Shown here piece by piece: positions 16,486 to 24,605 of a stretch of DNA of 64,000 bases. The stretch's first letter is position 1. The number at the start of each line of letters is the position of its first letter. A program made the translations under genes and the position numbers. The DNA is from Lachnospiraceae bacterium (GTDB lineage: Bacteria > Bacillota > Clostridia > Lachnospirales > Lachnospiraceae), in the NCBI GenBank assembly GCA_029062895.1, contig JAIDPF010000023.1:1-64000 (forward strand), read 5' to 3'. Below the pieces are notes generated by a model, which saw nothing but the letters and a program-made list of their open reading frames with translations, made no database searches and had not been told where the DNA came from.

Positions 16486-16539
16486 CAATACAGTATGATT
16501 TGTATAACAAATCATACTGTATTGATAATGAAATGTCAA
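16486..16539 (-). promoter_or_regulatory. Promoter with perfect 17-bp palindromic operator
   Basis: On the minus strand TTGACA (16539-16534), 17 bases, then TATGAT (16516-16511) form a near-consensus promoter for the AbrB-glycosyltransferase pair. The -10 box lies in one arm of a perfect inverted repeat: CAATACAGTATGATTTG at 16486-16502 and its complement at 16508-16524, with a 5-base TATAA centre. A bound protein would cover -10 and the start site. The self-encoded AbrB-like protein is the obvious candidate, though AbrB sites are usually less symmetrical, so another regulator is possible. Confidence 0.8.
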
Positions 16540-16591
16540 TAGATAAGATTTTATATTTTAAGGAAAGTGAGATTTTTCTGCTTAAAAAGAT

Positions 16592-16620
16592 TTAACAAAG
16601 ATTCTGTTTTGGTGTATCAT
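16592..16620 (+). promoter_or_regulatory. Promoter for the HAD phosphatase gene
   Basis: TTAACA (16592-16597), a 17-base spacer and TATCAT (16615-16620). The leader then contains a hairpin (CGGATTTGC...GCAAATCCG, about 16672-16713, with an inner AGTGG/CCACT pair) just ahead of the ribosome site, which could modulate translation. Confidence 0.6.
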
Positions 16621-16740
16621 AATATCAAGGTCAAGGTTGTTTAAAATCTTGGGAAATTGGGATATAAACGCACGGATTTGCAGTGGAATTATACCACTTC
16701 GCAGCGCAAATCCGACATAATATAGAGGTTAAGAGAGGTG

Positions 16741-17553
16741 ATGAAAAGATTATTCGTATCGGATTTGGATGGAACTTTACTAAGAAGGGATGAAACCTTA
16801 TCAAAATTTACAGTAGATACGATCAATGAGTTGACTTCCAATGGAATGTTGTTTTCCTATGCAACGGCAAGATCATTGGTGACCGCTAAGAAGGTTACAA
16901 AGGGGCTTGATACACACTTCCCTCTGATTGTTTATAATGGAGCGTTTATAATGGATAATGTTACAGGGGAAATACTTTTGGCACATTATTTCGGGGATGA
17001 TATAGCGGAGGTATTTGAAGAGTTATTTGAAAATGACATATACCCAATTGTATATGCTTATATCGATGGGGTAGAGAAATTTTCATTTATACCTGAGAAA
17101 TGCACGATAGGAATGCAGAAATTTATTCAGTCCAGAACTGGCGATAAGCGGATCAATATTGTGAATCAATCGGTCGAATTGACAAAAGGAGATACTTTTT
17201 ATATTACCTGTATCGATACACCGGAAAAATTAGAATCATTTTATATTAAGTATAGAAATCAGTATCATGCCGTATATCAACGTGATATTTATTCAGGAGA
17301 ACAATGGCTGGAGATCATGCCAAAGGCAGCATCTAAATCGAATGCAATCAGGGAATTGAAAAAAATCTTAAAATGTGAGAGACTGGTTACCTTTGGTGAT
17401 GGAAAAAATGATATTGATATGTTTAAAATGTCGGATGAATCCTATGCAGTGGCAAATGCGGATGAAGAGTTGAAAGTCATTGCAACCGGAATCATCGAAT
17501 CAAATAATAATGACGGCGTTGCCAAGTGGCTTAGAGAGAATGTCAGACAATAA
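16741..17553 (+). CDS. Cof-type HAD-family hydrolase
   Basis: A 270-residue haloacid dehalogenase phosphatase of the Cof (class IIB) group. Motif I is FVSDLDGTLL at the N-terminus, with a conserved Lys in the MPKAASKSNAI segment (about 199-209), and motif IV is TFGDGKNDIDMF (about 222-233). Members dephosphorylate sugar phosphates or flavin precursors; the substrate here is not readable. A GTG at 16738 is also possible, but ATG 16741 gives the usual MKRLFVSDLDG opening. It is a single-gene unit between its promoter and the terminator at 17622. Confidence 0.85.
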   Translation: MKRLFVSDLDGTLLRRDETLSKFTVDTINELTSNGMLFSYATARSLVTAKKVTKGLDTHFPLIVYNGAFIMDNVTGEILLAHYFGDDIAEVFEELFENDIYPIVYAYIDGVEKFSFIPEKCTIGMQKFIQSRTGDKRINIVNQSVELTKGDTFYITCIDTPEKLESFYIKYRNQYHAVYQRDIYSGEQWLEIMPKAASKSNAIRELKKILKCERLVTFGDGKNDIDMFKMSDESYAVANADEELKVIATGIIESNNNDGVAKWLRENVRQ

Positions 17554-17621
17554 AAACAAACCGACATGCCCCTTATGGGGCTTGCCGGCAAAAGAATGCA
17601 TTGAAAGATATTCTGAAAGGA

Positions 17622-17641
17622 AGTCGTCAAGACGGCTTTTT
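17622..17641 (+). terminator. Terminator after the HAD gene
   Basis: A 7-bp stem (AGTCGTC/GACGGCT, one G-U) with an AA loop, followed by TTTTT. A second GC-rich hairpin (GCCCC/GGGGC) lies upstream at about 17561-17588. The stem also sits just past the stop codon of the convergent secreted-protein gene, so it may act in both directions. Confidence 0.7.
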
Positions 17642-18803
17642 AATTAGCGGGAACCAGAACGCCACCTACGTAGTTGTTTGTGCGGTCGGGAGTATCGGTA
17701 GTGTTTGAAACATCGAAAATATTTTCCGTATAGGAATTGGTCGTTTTGTCATAATTAATCACATCGGAATATTCAAACAAACGATTATTTTCATCATAAT
17801 ACTCAACGCGTATCAAAGTTCCATCTGACTCATAAATCGAAGTGGTATGGTGATAATTGTTTCCATTGTTAGGAGTGTTATTAACAGTGGGAGCAGGCGC
17901 TGTAGCACTTCCAGAATCTTCCGCAGCAGGAGTAGAAACTGCAGCGTTTGCAGAATCTCCCGTAGCAGGAGTAGAAACTGCAGCGTTTGCAGAATCTCCC
18001 GTAGCAGGGGTAGAAACTGCAGCGTTTCCAGAATTTCCCGTAGCAGGGGTAGAAACTGCAACGTTTCCGGAATTTCCCGTAGCAGGGTTAGAAATTGCAA
18101 CATTTCCGGAATTTCCCGTAGCAGGGTTAGAAATTGCAACGTTTCCGGAATCTCCTGCAGTAGGAGCAGAAACTGCAGCGAAATCGCTGTTGATAGAACT
18201 GCCTCCGGAATTGCCGTTAATAGAGCTGATTACAGTATTGTCGTTGATAGAATTACTTCCAGTATTACTGTTGTAGGAACTACTACTGCTACTGTTAGAA
18301 GAGCTTGCGCCATTACTGATGTAAGTGTTCGGCCGGGTGTTTACAGTAGGACTGCCATTGCTACCGTTTGAGGATGCAATCATTTGGGCTTCCGCAATAT
18401 CAGCATATCCCTGTGCCGTACCTTCGGTACGGTTCTCTGAAATCCCAAAATTAATATAATGGTCAATAAGCGCCTCTGTCTGATCGCCAAAAGCAGCTTT
18501 CACATCACTGTATGCCTCTGCATATGCAAGAGGATTAAAAAGGGCACCGCTTGTTCTGCCTTCATAAATGCCCATCGTCAGATAATGCTCTATGTAAGCA
18601 TTCGTATTGTCACCAAAAGCGGCATCCAGATCACTGTATGCTGCTCTGTATGCATCGACATTAAGTATCAGTTCGGCATTTCCGCTTTCAATGAGTGCAG
18701 TCAGATAGTCGCCGGAGATAGGCTCAGCAGCTGATACGCTGATTGTTGAACCGGCTATTACTGCGGCTGCGGCAAATAATGCAATTACTCTTTTTAATTT
18801 CAT
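17640..18803 (-). CDS. Secreted surface protein with two wall-type repeats and a tandem-repeat linker
   Basis: A 387-residue exported protein. Residues 1-26 are a signal peptide (MKLKRVIALFAAAAVIAGST, then VSA). Residues about 45-85 and 89-127 are two copies of the repeat with YSDLDAAFG / YSDVKAAFG and a closing EGR/ENR-type turn; the same module forms the C-terminus of the phage endolysin at 3519-4385. Then come a Ser/Asn-rich linker, about seven 13-residue repeats (type NVAISNPATGNSG), and a C-terminal beta-rich domain with YESDGTLIRVEYYDENNR. No LPXTG or membrane anchor is present, so the repeats probably hold it at the surface. Confidence 0.75.
   Translation of the reverse strand: MKLKRVIALFAAAAVIAGSTISVSAAEPISGDYLTALIESGNAELILNVDAYRAAYSDLDAAFGDNTNAYIEHYLTMGIYEGRTSGALFNPLAYAEAYSDVKAAFGDQTEALIDHYINFGISENRTEGTAQGYADIAEAQMIASSNGSNGSPTVNTRPNTYISNGASSSNSSSSSSYNSNTGSNSINDNTVISSINGNSGGSSINSDFAAVSAPTAGDSGNVAISNPATGNSGNVAISNPATGNSGNVAVSTPATGNSGNAAVSTPATGDSANAAVSTPATGDSANAAVSTPAAEDSGSATAPAPTVNNTPNNGNNYHHTTSIYESDGTLIRVEYYDENNRLFEYSDVINYDKTTNSYTENIFDVSNTTDTPDRTNNYVGGVLVPAN
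17909..18182 (-). repeat. Seven tandem 39-bp coding repeats
   Basis: About seven direct repeats of 39 bp within the secreted protein gene, encoding 13-residue units such as NVAISNPATGNSG and NAAVSTPATGDSA. Copies vary by a few bases and one end copy has drifted (AAEDSG). The array keeps frame and is likely to change in copy number by slippage or recombination. It makes a flexible, Pro/Ala/Thr/Asn-rich stalk. No spacer-like unique sequence lies between repeats. Confidence 0.85.
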
Positions 18804-19132
18804 AAAATTCTCCTTTCGCTGATGATCGGACAGCTATCTATTATGTAAATAGCTGACCGCTGACTATATTGCTGAAAATGCTTTATAATATAATATTACA
18901 TTATATGGTACGGTCTTGTGGTTGTCAACTTGGCATCAGAAAAGTTTTACAGCATTTAAAACACTCTGAAGCGCTATATACAAAAAATGCAGAGGCAATT
19001 TTGAACATATCTATGGAAAATATTTCCATGGCATTTTAGGCGCTAAAATTGGCAGGTCGCGTGCGGTGCGCTTGAAAAAATGATATGTTGTGATAAGGTA
19101 TTGCCTAGGGAAGGAGTGATTTAGTCAGTAAT
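18804..19132. other. Divergent intergenic region
   Basis: About 330 bases between the secreted protein gene (left) and the LytTR operon (right). It holds the leftward ribosome site (AAAGGAG near 18812), a small palindrome CAGCTAT...ATAGCTG (about 18829-18854) and an AT-rich stretch. Close to the LytTR gene there is a possible weak promoter (TTGAAA ... TAAGGT, about 19073-19100). No gene is seen. Confidence 0.4.
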
Positions 19133-19573
19133 ATGAAAATATCCATAAATATAGATCCTGAGTTTACTGATACGGAGATCATCATCAATTGCGGCAGTAT
19201 TACCGCCGAAACGGAAAGCATCATTGCGGCGATTCGTATGGCGGATAATCAGATCACGGTAATAAAAGATGATGAAACCCACATACTTGATATTTCTAAA
19301 ATTGCATATATTGAGGCGGTTGATAGAAAGACTTTTGTTTATACCGAAAACGACTGTTATGAATCAAAATTGAAGCTGTATGAAATGGACGATCAGCTTT
19401 GCGGAAGCAATTTCTTACGTATCAGTAAATCCTGTATTGTGCATCTGAAATATATACGTTCTCTCAAAGCTGAGTTTGACCGCAAAATACGCATTACTCT
19501 TGAAAACGGCGAACAGCTCATTGCGTCCAGACAATACGCCGATGAACTGAAAAAAAGAATGGGGGTACATTAA
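19133..19573 (+). CDS. LytTR-domain transcription regulator
   Basis: A 146-residue protein. Residues about 45-146 are a LytTR DNA-binding domain (ISKIAYIEAVDRKTFVY..., then FLRISKSCIVHLKYIRSL, ending GEQLIASRQYADELKK). The N-terminus lacks a receiver aspartate domain, as in the class of stand-alone LytTR regulators paired with DUF3021 membrane proteins. The downstream DUF3021 and ABC exporter genes complete a known operon type in Firmicutes. It is probably autoregulated. Confidence 0.85.
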   Translation: MKISINIDPEFTDTEIIINCGSITAETESIIAAIRMADNQITVIKDDETHILDISKIAYIEAVDRKTFVYTENDCYESKLKLYEMDDQLCGSNFLRISKSCIVHLKYIRSLKAEFDRKIRITLENGEQLIASRQYADELKKRMGVH

Positions 19574-20044
19574 ATGGATAAGAGATTTTCCATACTGGAA
19601 TTTTGTTCACAGGTATTTACAATATATGGAATCACCATTGTATTGCTGAATCTTTTCTGTATTTTATTTGGCGCGTCGGCACAAGATATTTCCACGATTT
19701 TTTCCATGGGCAGTCACGGTTTAGGCGTTGCGACAAGTTTTCAGTTCCTGCTGGCGGTATTGGCAATCACTGCTTTAAGATTTATTTTTATGACGGATAT
19801 ATTGATTATAAAAATGCCAACTGCCGCAAGAATTGCTGCCATGTTTGCCGGGACGTTTGCTATCATACTTGTGTTTATTATTATTTTTGACTGGTTTCCT
19901 GCGGACCTGCCGATGGCGTGGATTATGTTTCTCATATGTTTTGTTGTCTGTTGCACCACCGGTACGATGATTTCTCTGGTAGCGGAAAAACAGGAAAACC
20001 GTAAGCTGGAAGAAGCGTTAAAACGGTACAAAGAGGAGGAATAA
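19574..20044 (+). CDS. DUF3021 membrane protein
   Basis: A 156-residue protein with four hydrophobic segments (about residues 16-36, 55-75, 84-106, 112-134) and a charged C-terminal tail (AEKQENRKLEEALKRYKEEE). It starts directly after the LytTR stop codon. DUF3021 proteins accompany LytTR regulators and are thought to restrain them at the membrane (family inference), so this pair likely works as a membrane-linked switch for the exporter that follows. Confidence 0.8.
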   Translation: MDKRFSILEFCSQVFTIYGITIVLLNLFCILFGASAQDISTIFSMGSHGLGVATSFQFLLAVLAITALRFIFMTDILIIKMPTAARIAAMFAGTFAIILVFIIIFDWFPADLPMAWIMFLICFVVCCTTGTMISLVAEKQENRKLEEALKRYKEEE

Positions 20045-20144
20045 AAGTTGAAAAACTATGTTTTTCAACTTGCAGGTTTTGTGCTGCGCCAAAACCTGTG
20101 CCATTAGCTGCTCCTAGAATACAGTCGCAGCATGGAGGCTAAAA

Positions 20145-20993
20145 ATGGAAGTAATGATTAAGGCAGATCATATTGTAAAATCATTTGGCAGCAAAAAAGT
20201 TCTGGACGGTATCAGCTTTCAGGTTCGTAAGGGACAGATATTCGGACTTCTCGGTCCGTCGGGGGCAGGGAAAACGACGCTAATCAAAATACTTACGGGA
20301 CAGCTTGAATGTGACGGCGGGACCGGCGTGATCAACGGCGTGGATACTCATAAGCTGACAGGGGAGGATCATAAAGGATTCGGTATCATGATGGATAATT
20401 TCGGTGTTTATGATCGTTTGAACTGTTATGAGAATCTAAAAGTATTTGCGCAAATATATGACGTTAAAGAGGACGGCATTTTAAACGCGCTAAAAAAAGT
20501 AGGGCTTGAGAATGCTAAAAAAACCGCCGCCGAAAAACTTTCGAAGGGCATGCGCAGCAGGCTTCGGCTTGCGAGGGTATTTATGACGGATCCTGATATT
20601 TTGTTCCTTGATGAACCTACAAGCGGACTTGACCCGGCGACTGCCAATGAGATCCATAAAATGATGCTTGCGGAAAAGGAAAAAGGAAAAACGATTTTTC
20701 TTACAACCCATACCATGTCGGAGGCAGAAAAGCTTTGCGATTATCTGGTGATGTTAAATGAGGGAAAAATTGCGGAGCAGGGATGCCCTCAGGAAATATG
20801 CCGAAGATATGATCATCAGCGTATGTTGAAGATACATCTTTCGGATGGTTCGGATATACAGTTCCCGCATAATAAAAACGCGGCAGAGGAAGTTGCTGAA
20901 TTGATTAAAAATGGTCGTATGGAAACGATACATACAACCGAGCCGAATCTGGAAACTGTATTTATGGAGCTTACAGGAAAGGAACTAAATTGA
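20145..20993 (+). CDS. ABC transporter ATP-binding protein
   Basis: A 282-residue ABC ATPase. Walker A is GPSGAGKTT (37-45), the signature is LSKGMRSRLRLARVFM, Walker B is ILFLDEPTSGLD, and the H-loop is TTHTMSEAE. The C-terminal about 70 residues resemble those of DrrA-type drug or lantibiotic exporters. It works with the permease encoded next. The preceding 100-base spacer contains two hairpins (GTTGAAAAA...TTTTTCAAC; CAGGTTTT...AAAACCTG). Confidence 0.88.
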   Translation: MEVMIKADHIVKSFGSKKVLDGISFQVRKGQIFGLLGPSGAGKTTLIKILTGQLECDGGTGVINGVDTHKLTGEDHKGFGIMMDNFGVYDRLNCYENLKVFAQIYDVKEDGILNALKKVGLENAKKTAAEKLSKGMRSRLRLARVFMTDPDILFLDEPTSGLDPATANEIHKMMLAEKEKGKTIFLTTHTMSEAEKLCDYLVMLNEGKIAEQGCPQEICRRYDHQRMLKIHLSDGSDIQFPHNKNAAEEVAELIKNGRMETIHTTEPNLETVFMELTGKELN

Positions 20994-21126
20994 AAAATCA
21001 AAGATTTTTTCTAAAACGAATTAATTCGTTAAAACCAAATAAATTTGGTTTGCAAATATTGTGCCTGCGGCATAGCACTAAAGTGCATTTAAGTTTGCAG
21101 GTTATTGGAAAGGTATGGTTATTAGT

Positions 21127-21831
21127 ATGAAAAATATGAAAGCAATATTTATGAAACAAATCATTGATACTCTTAAAAATAAAACAGTGTTCATTCAATT
21201 TTTAATGTTTCCGATCATGGCGGTCATTATGGAAAAAGCGATCAGACTGGAAGATATGCCCGATCATTTTTTTGCAAAATTATTTGCGGTGATGTTTGCG
21301 GGTATGGCTCCGCTCACATGTATGTCAGCAATTATCTCGGAGGAAAAAGAGAAGAATACACTGCGTGCGCTTATGATGAGTAATGTAAAGGCCTGGCAGT
21401 ATCTTATCAGCATCGGCACCTATATTTTTCTGATGTGTATGGCAGGTACGGCTGTATTTGCCGTGCTTGGAGAATATCGCGGCAAGGAACTTGCAATCTT
21501 TCTTATGGTCATGATATCGGGCATCATTTTGTCGGAACTGATTGGCGCAGTGATCGGTATTTACAGCAGAAACCAGATGGCCGCAACCTCTGTAACGATG
21601 CCGGTCATGATGATATTTTCCTTTGTTCCAATGCTTTCCATGTTCAATGAAACGATCAAAAAATTTGCAAGAATCATTTATTCGCAGCAAATCAGCGACC
21701 TGATCAATGGGTTAGGCGCATCAGAAGTACCTTTTGAAGTATCTTCGGAAAATATGATTGTAATTGCAGCAAATTTTATGATTGGGATTATATTATTTGC
21801 TGTTATATATAAGAAAAAGGGGCTTGAATGA
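21127..21831 (+). CDS. ABC-2 type exporter permease
   Basis: A 234-residue membrane protein with about six hydrophobic segments, an N-terminal amphipathic stretch (MKNMKAIFMKQIIDTLKNKT) and a Glu-rich cytosolic loop (SEEKEKNTLRALMMS) typical of ABC-2 permeases. It forms the exporter with the ATPase upstream; the substrate is unknown, with peptides or drugs common for this class. ATG 21115 is also in frame (MVISM) but lies one base after GGAAAGGT, so 21127 is preferred. The upstream spacer (20996-21114) carries several small palindromes. Confidence 0.78.
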   Translation: MKNMKAIFMKQIIDTLKNKTVFIQFLMFPIMAVIMEKAIRLEDMPDHFFAKLFAVMFAGMAPLTCMSAIISEEKEKNTLRALMMSNVKAWQYLISIGTYIFLMCMAGTAVFAVLGEYRGKELAIFLMVMISGIILSELIGAVIGIYSRNQMAATSVTMPVMMIFSFVPMLSMFNETIKKFARIIYSQQISDLINGLGASEVPFEVSSENMIVIAANFMIGIILFAVIYKKKGLE

Positions 21832-21929
21832 GAAGGTATTATAGTTTTTTTAAATAAAATAATATTACGGTGTATTCTCTGAATGTCGAGAGTTTAAGCA
21901 GGCGGATAATGGATAAACAGAGTTCGGTT

Positions 21930-21981
21930 AAGGAATCGGAAACGATCTTTTGATATTTGATCATTTCCGGTTCCTTTTTTG
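21930..21981 (+). terminator. Terminator of the LytTR-ABC operon
   Basis: A long stem (AGGAATCGGAAACGATC pairing with GATCATTTCCGGTTCC, small mismatch) followed by TTTTTT at 21974-21981. It separates this operon from the secretion/partner-switching locus that starts at 22098. Confidence 0.85.
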
Positions 21982-22055
21982 TTTGCATATCTTTGATTCT
22001 ATTTTTGCCTCTAATCCTGTCAATTTTGTAAAAAAGAAAAAACAGAAAAGTGCTT

Positions 22056-22064
22056 TGCTATAAT
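22056..22064 (+). promoter_or_regulatory. Extended -10 promoter at the head of the secretion locus
   Basis: TGCTATAAT (22056-22064) matches an extended -10 element (TGnTATAAT). No good -35 is visible at 16-18 bases, which extended -10 promoters tolerate. It is the only clear promoter ahead of the gene train that runs to 44895. Confidence 0.5.
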
Positions 22065-22097
22065 TTCAATCAAAACAGGACATGAGGTAAAAAAGCA

Positions 22098-22523
22098 GTG
22101 GAGAAAGATGTTGGCGCAGAAGTCATTACAGTTGAGGCTGTAATGGGAAATTTGGAGGAGATACGTTCCTTTGTCCGTAAGAAATTAAATGAAACAGAGG
22201 GGGATATGTTGTCCTGTATTACGCTGGAAATGGTTGTTGAGGAAATATACACCAATATTGCCAGTTACGCATATGGGAAGCATACAGGAATCGTTACGGT
22301 AAAATACAGCGCAAAACAGGAACCTTTGGAACTGATAGTGACGTTCATGGACCACGGAATCCCCTATAATCCGTTAGAGCATAAGGACCCGGATATCAAA
22401 GCACCGTTGGAAGAACGAAAGATCGGAGGCAACGGTATCCTAATGGCGAAAAAGATGATGGATGATATGCAGTATGAGTTTAAGGATGGAATGAATATTC
22501 TGACAATTAGGAAACTAGTGTGA
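22098..22523 (+). CDS. RsbW/SpoIIAB-like anti-sigma serine kinase
   Basis: A 141-residue GHKL ATPase of the anti-sigma type. The N-box EEIYTN has its metal-binding Asn53, the G1 box is Asp85-His-Gly87 followed by IPYNPL, and the G2 region is GGNGILMAKK. Enzymes of this type bind sigma factors or other partners and phosphorylate STAS proteins. The matching STAS protein (40127-40429) and phosphatase (37416-39101) lie downstream in the same train. It begins at a GTG with only a weak ribosome site. No sigma factor gene lies beside it, so its client may be something else. Confidence 0.82.
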   Translation: MEKDVGAEVITVEAVMGNLEEIRSFVRKKLNETEGDMLSCITLEMVVEEIYTNIASYAYGKHTGIVTVKYSAKQEPLELIVTFMDHGIPYNPLEHKDPDIKAPLEERKIGGNGILMAKKMMDDMQYEFKDGMNILTIRKLV

Positions 22524-22572
22524 GAAGAACGCCAAGCGAACAAGTTCGCTTTGAATAGGGAGGATCAGCCGG

Positions 22573-24579
22573 ATGAAAAAAAAGATGATAAGTTACACTA
22601 TAGCATTTCTGGCAGCAGTGTTTATATTGGGGTATCTGACCAACAGCGTATTAACACATATGACGGAATGTTTCAGTACCGGAAATTATGCATTGTTATG
22701 GGACCCTGCATTATTCCTTTTATTGAAAACCTATGTTTGCGGTGGTGTAATGACCAGTCTGTTCATATGTCTTTATCTGTTATTCCGTAAGCCGACAGCA
22801 AAAGATGGACAAAGGATGTTGAATATGAAGGGAAAGGGATTGGACAGCCCGTTGGAAAATGCACGTTGGATGACGGAAAAAGAGATCAATGAGAATTTCC
22901 CCAAAAGCCAGTTTACAAAGCTGGGAGAAAATCAAAAAGATGGAATCCCGCTGTATGCGGTATATAGCAAAAAGAAAAAAGAACTGAACATTAACATTGC
23001 ATCGGGCATGCATTCCCTTATAATCGGCGCCACCGGATCAGGGAAAACGACCACTTTTGTGAACCCGATGATCCAGATTTTGGGACATTCTGCGGCAGGT
23101 TCTTCCATGATCTGCACGGATCCGAAGGGAGAGCTGTTCCAGATGCATTCTAAGATGTTAAAGGAACATGGCTATCATTGTATGGTATTGGATCTTCGTG
23201 ACCCGTACAGTTCCTTCCGGTGGAATCCGCTGGCTGGGTTTTATGATAAATATCAGGAATATTTAAAGATTGGCAGTGAAATCTATAAACGTTATGACAA
23301 TCCGGTGGAAAGCGGTTTAAAGCTGATGAACAAACCGGAGGAATATGAACAAACATGGTATGAATATGAAGGACGGGGGTATGCCGTACGCAAAGAGCTT
23401 ATATCAGAAATCAATGTAAAGAGACAGAGAATTTATGATGAAGTTTATGAGGATTTAAATGACCTTGTCAGCGTAATCTGTCCTATTGAGTCAGAAAAGG
23501 ATCCGGTATGGGAAAAAGGCGCAAGATCCATTATTATGGCGGTTTGCCTTGCAATGCTCGAAGATAGTGAATATCCGGAATTGGAAATGACAAGGGAAAA
23601 GTATTGTTTCTACAATATTAATAAAGCGATCGCCAATTCGGAAAATGATTATGAAGCATTAAAAAATTATTTTGCCGGACGTTCCAAACTTTCTAAAGCA
23701 GTGGGACTTTCCAGACAGGTATTGTCTGCCGCGGAAAATACGCTCGCATCTTATATGTCGATTGCGCTGGATAAACTTTCCATGTTCAATGATGAAGGAC
23801 TGTGTTCCCTAACCAGCGCGACAGATATTGATCCCGCACAGTTTGCGCATGAACCGACGGCGCTCTTTCTTAAGATTCCTGATGAGAAAGATACCCGACA
23901 TGCACTGGCTGCCGTATTTATCCTTAGTATTTATAAGGCGTTGATCAAGGTTGCGTCTGCAAGAGAAGATCTCAGCCTTCCAAGGAACGTGTATTTTATA
24001 CTGGATGAGTTTGGAAATATGCCTAAAATTGATAAATTTGACAAAATGATCACCGTGGGCAGAAGTCGGAAGATATGGTTTAACATGATTGTTCAGTCCT
24101 ATACACAGCTAAATAACGTATATGGGGACCATGTGGCGGATATCGTAAAAAGCAACTGCGGTTTTAAGATGTTTATCGGTTCCAATGATATCGGCACCTG
24201 TGAAGAGTTTTCCAAGCTGTGTGGCAATATGACGGTATCGACGAACAGCATTTCCACCCAGATGCAGGATACGGCTGGCAATATAAACGTATCTTCCCAG
24301 ATGCAGACAAGACCGCTGATTTATCCCTCTGAGCTGCAGAAGCTGAACAATAAGCAGGATATCGGCAATGCCATTGTTGTTACATTTGGAAATCATCCGA
24401 TCCGTACAAAATTTACACCGAGCTATAAGTGTCCATTATATGAATTTGCGCAGATGGATCTGGAAGAAGTAAGAGCACATGCGTTTTTTGCGGAGGATGT
24501 CTATTATGATTTGGAGGAACGTAATTATCTGATGCTTGAGGAGGAAGATACGGAAGAGAATGAGGAAACGGAAGAATAA
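22573..24579 (+). CDS. VirD4/TraG-like type IV coupling ATPase
   Basis: A 668-residue coupling protein. Two membrane segments (about 8-28 and 50-70) precede Walker A GATGSGKTTT (152-161), with CTDPKGELF and the Walker B region FILDEFGNMPKI (about 475-486). In type IV secretion this ATPase brings substrates (DNA or proteins) to the channel. The C-terminus ends in a very acidic tail (EEEDTEENEETEE), a common place for substrate contact. It is full length. A relaxase gene, normally nearby in conjugative elements, is not found. Confidence 0.88.
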   Translation: MKKKMISYTIAFLAAVFILGYLTNSVLTHMTECFSTGNYALLWDPALFLLLKTYVCGGVMTSLFICLYLLFRKPTAKDGQRMLNMKGKGLDSPLENARWMTEKEINENFPKSQFTKLGENQKDGIPLYAVYSKKKKELNINIASGMHSLIIGATGSGKTTTFVNPMIQILGHSAAGSSMICTDPKGELFQMHSKMLKEHGYHCMVLDLRDPYSSFRWNPLAGFYDKYQEYLKIGSEIYKRYDNPVESGLKLMNKPEEYEQTWYEYEGRGYAVRKELISEINVKRQRIYDEVYEDLNDLVSVICPIESEKDPVWEKGARSIIMAVCLAMLEDSEYPELEMTREKYCFYNINKAIANSENDYEALKNYFAGRSKLSKAVGLSRQVLSAAENTLASYMSIALDKLSMFNDEGLCSLTSATDIDPAQFAHEPTALFLKIPDEKDTRHALAAVFILSIYKALIKVASAREDLSLPRNVYFILDEFGNMPKIDKFDKMITVGRSRKIWFNMIVQSYTQLNNVYGDHVADIVKSNCGFKMFIGSNDIGTCEEFSKLCGNMTVSTNSISTQMQDTAGNINVSSQMQTRPLIYPSELQKLNNKQDIGNAIVVTFGNHPIRTKFTPSYKCPLYEFAQMDLEEVRAHAFFAEDVYYDLEERNYLMLEEEDTEENEETEE

Positions 24580-24605
24580 TAGAATGGAAAGGCATGGTGC
24601 TTAGC

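Noticed and set aside
17909..18182. A CRISPR-like array
   Set aside because: The 39-bp repeats are contiguous and in coding frame with no unique spacers, so this is a tandem coding repeat.
17847..18371. Long rightward frames (139 and 174 residues) over the tandem repeats
   Set aside because: They are antisense readings of the secreted protein's 39-bp repeats; their Ser/Cys/Arg or Ala/Glu composition follows from the repeat.
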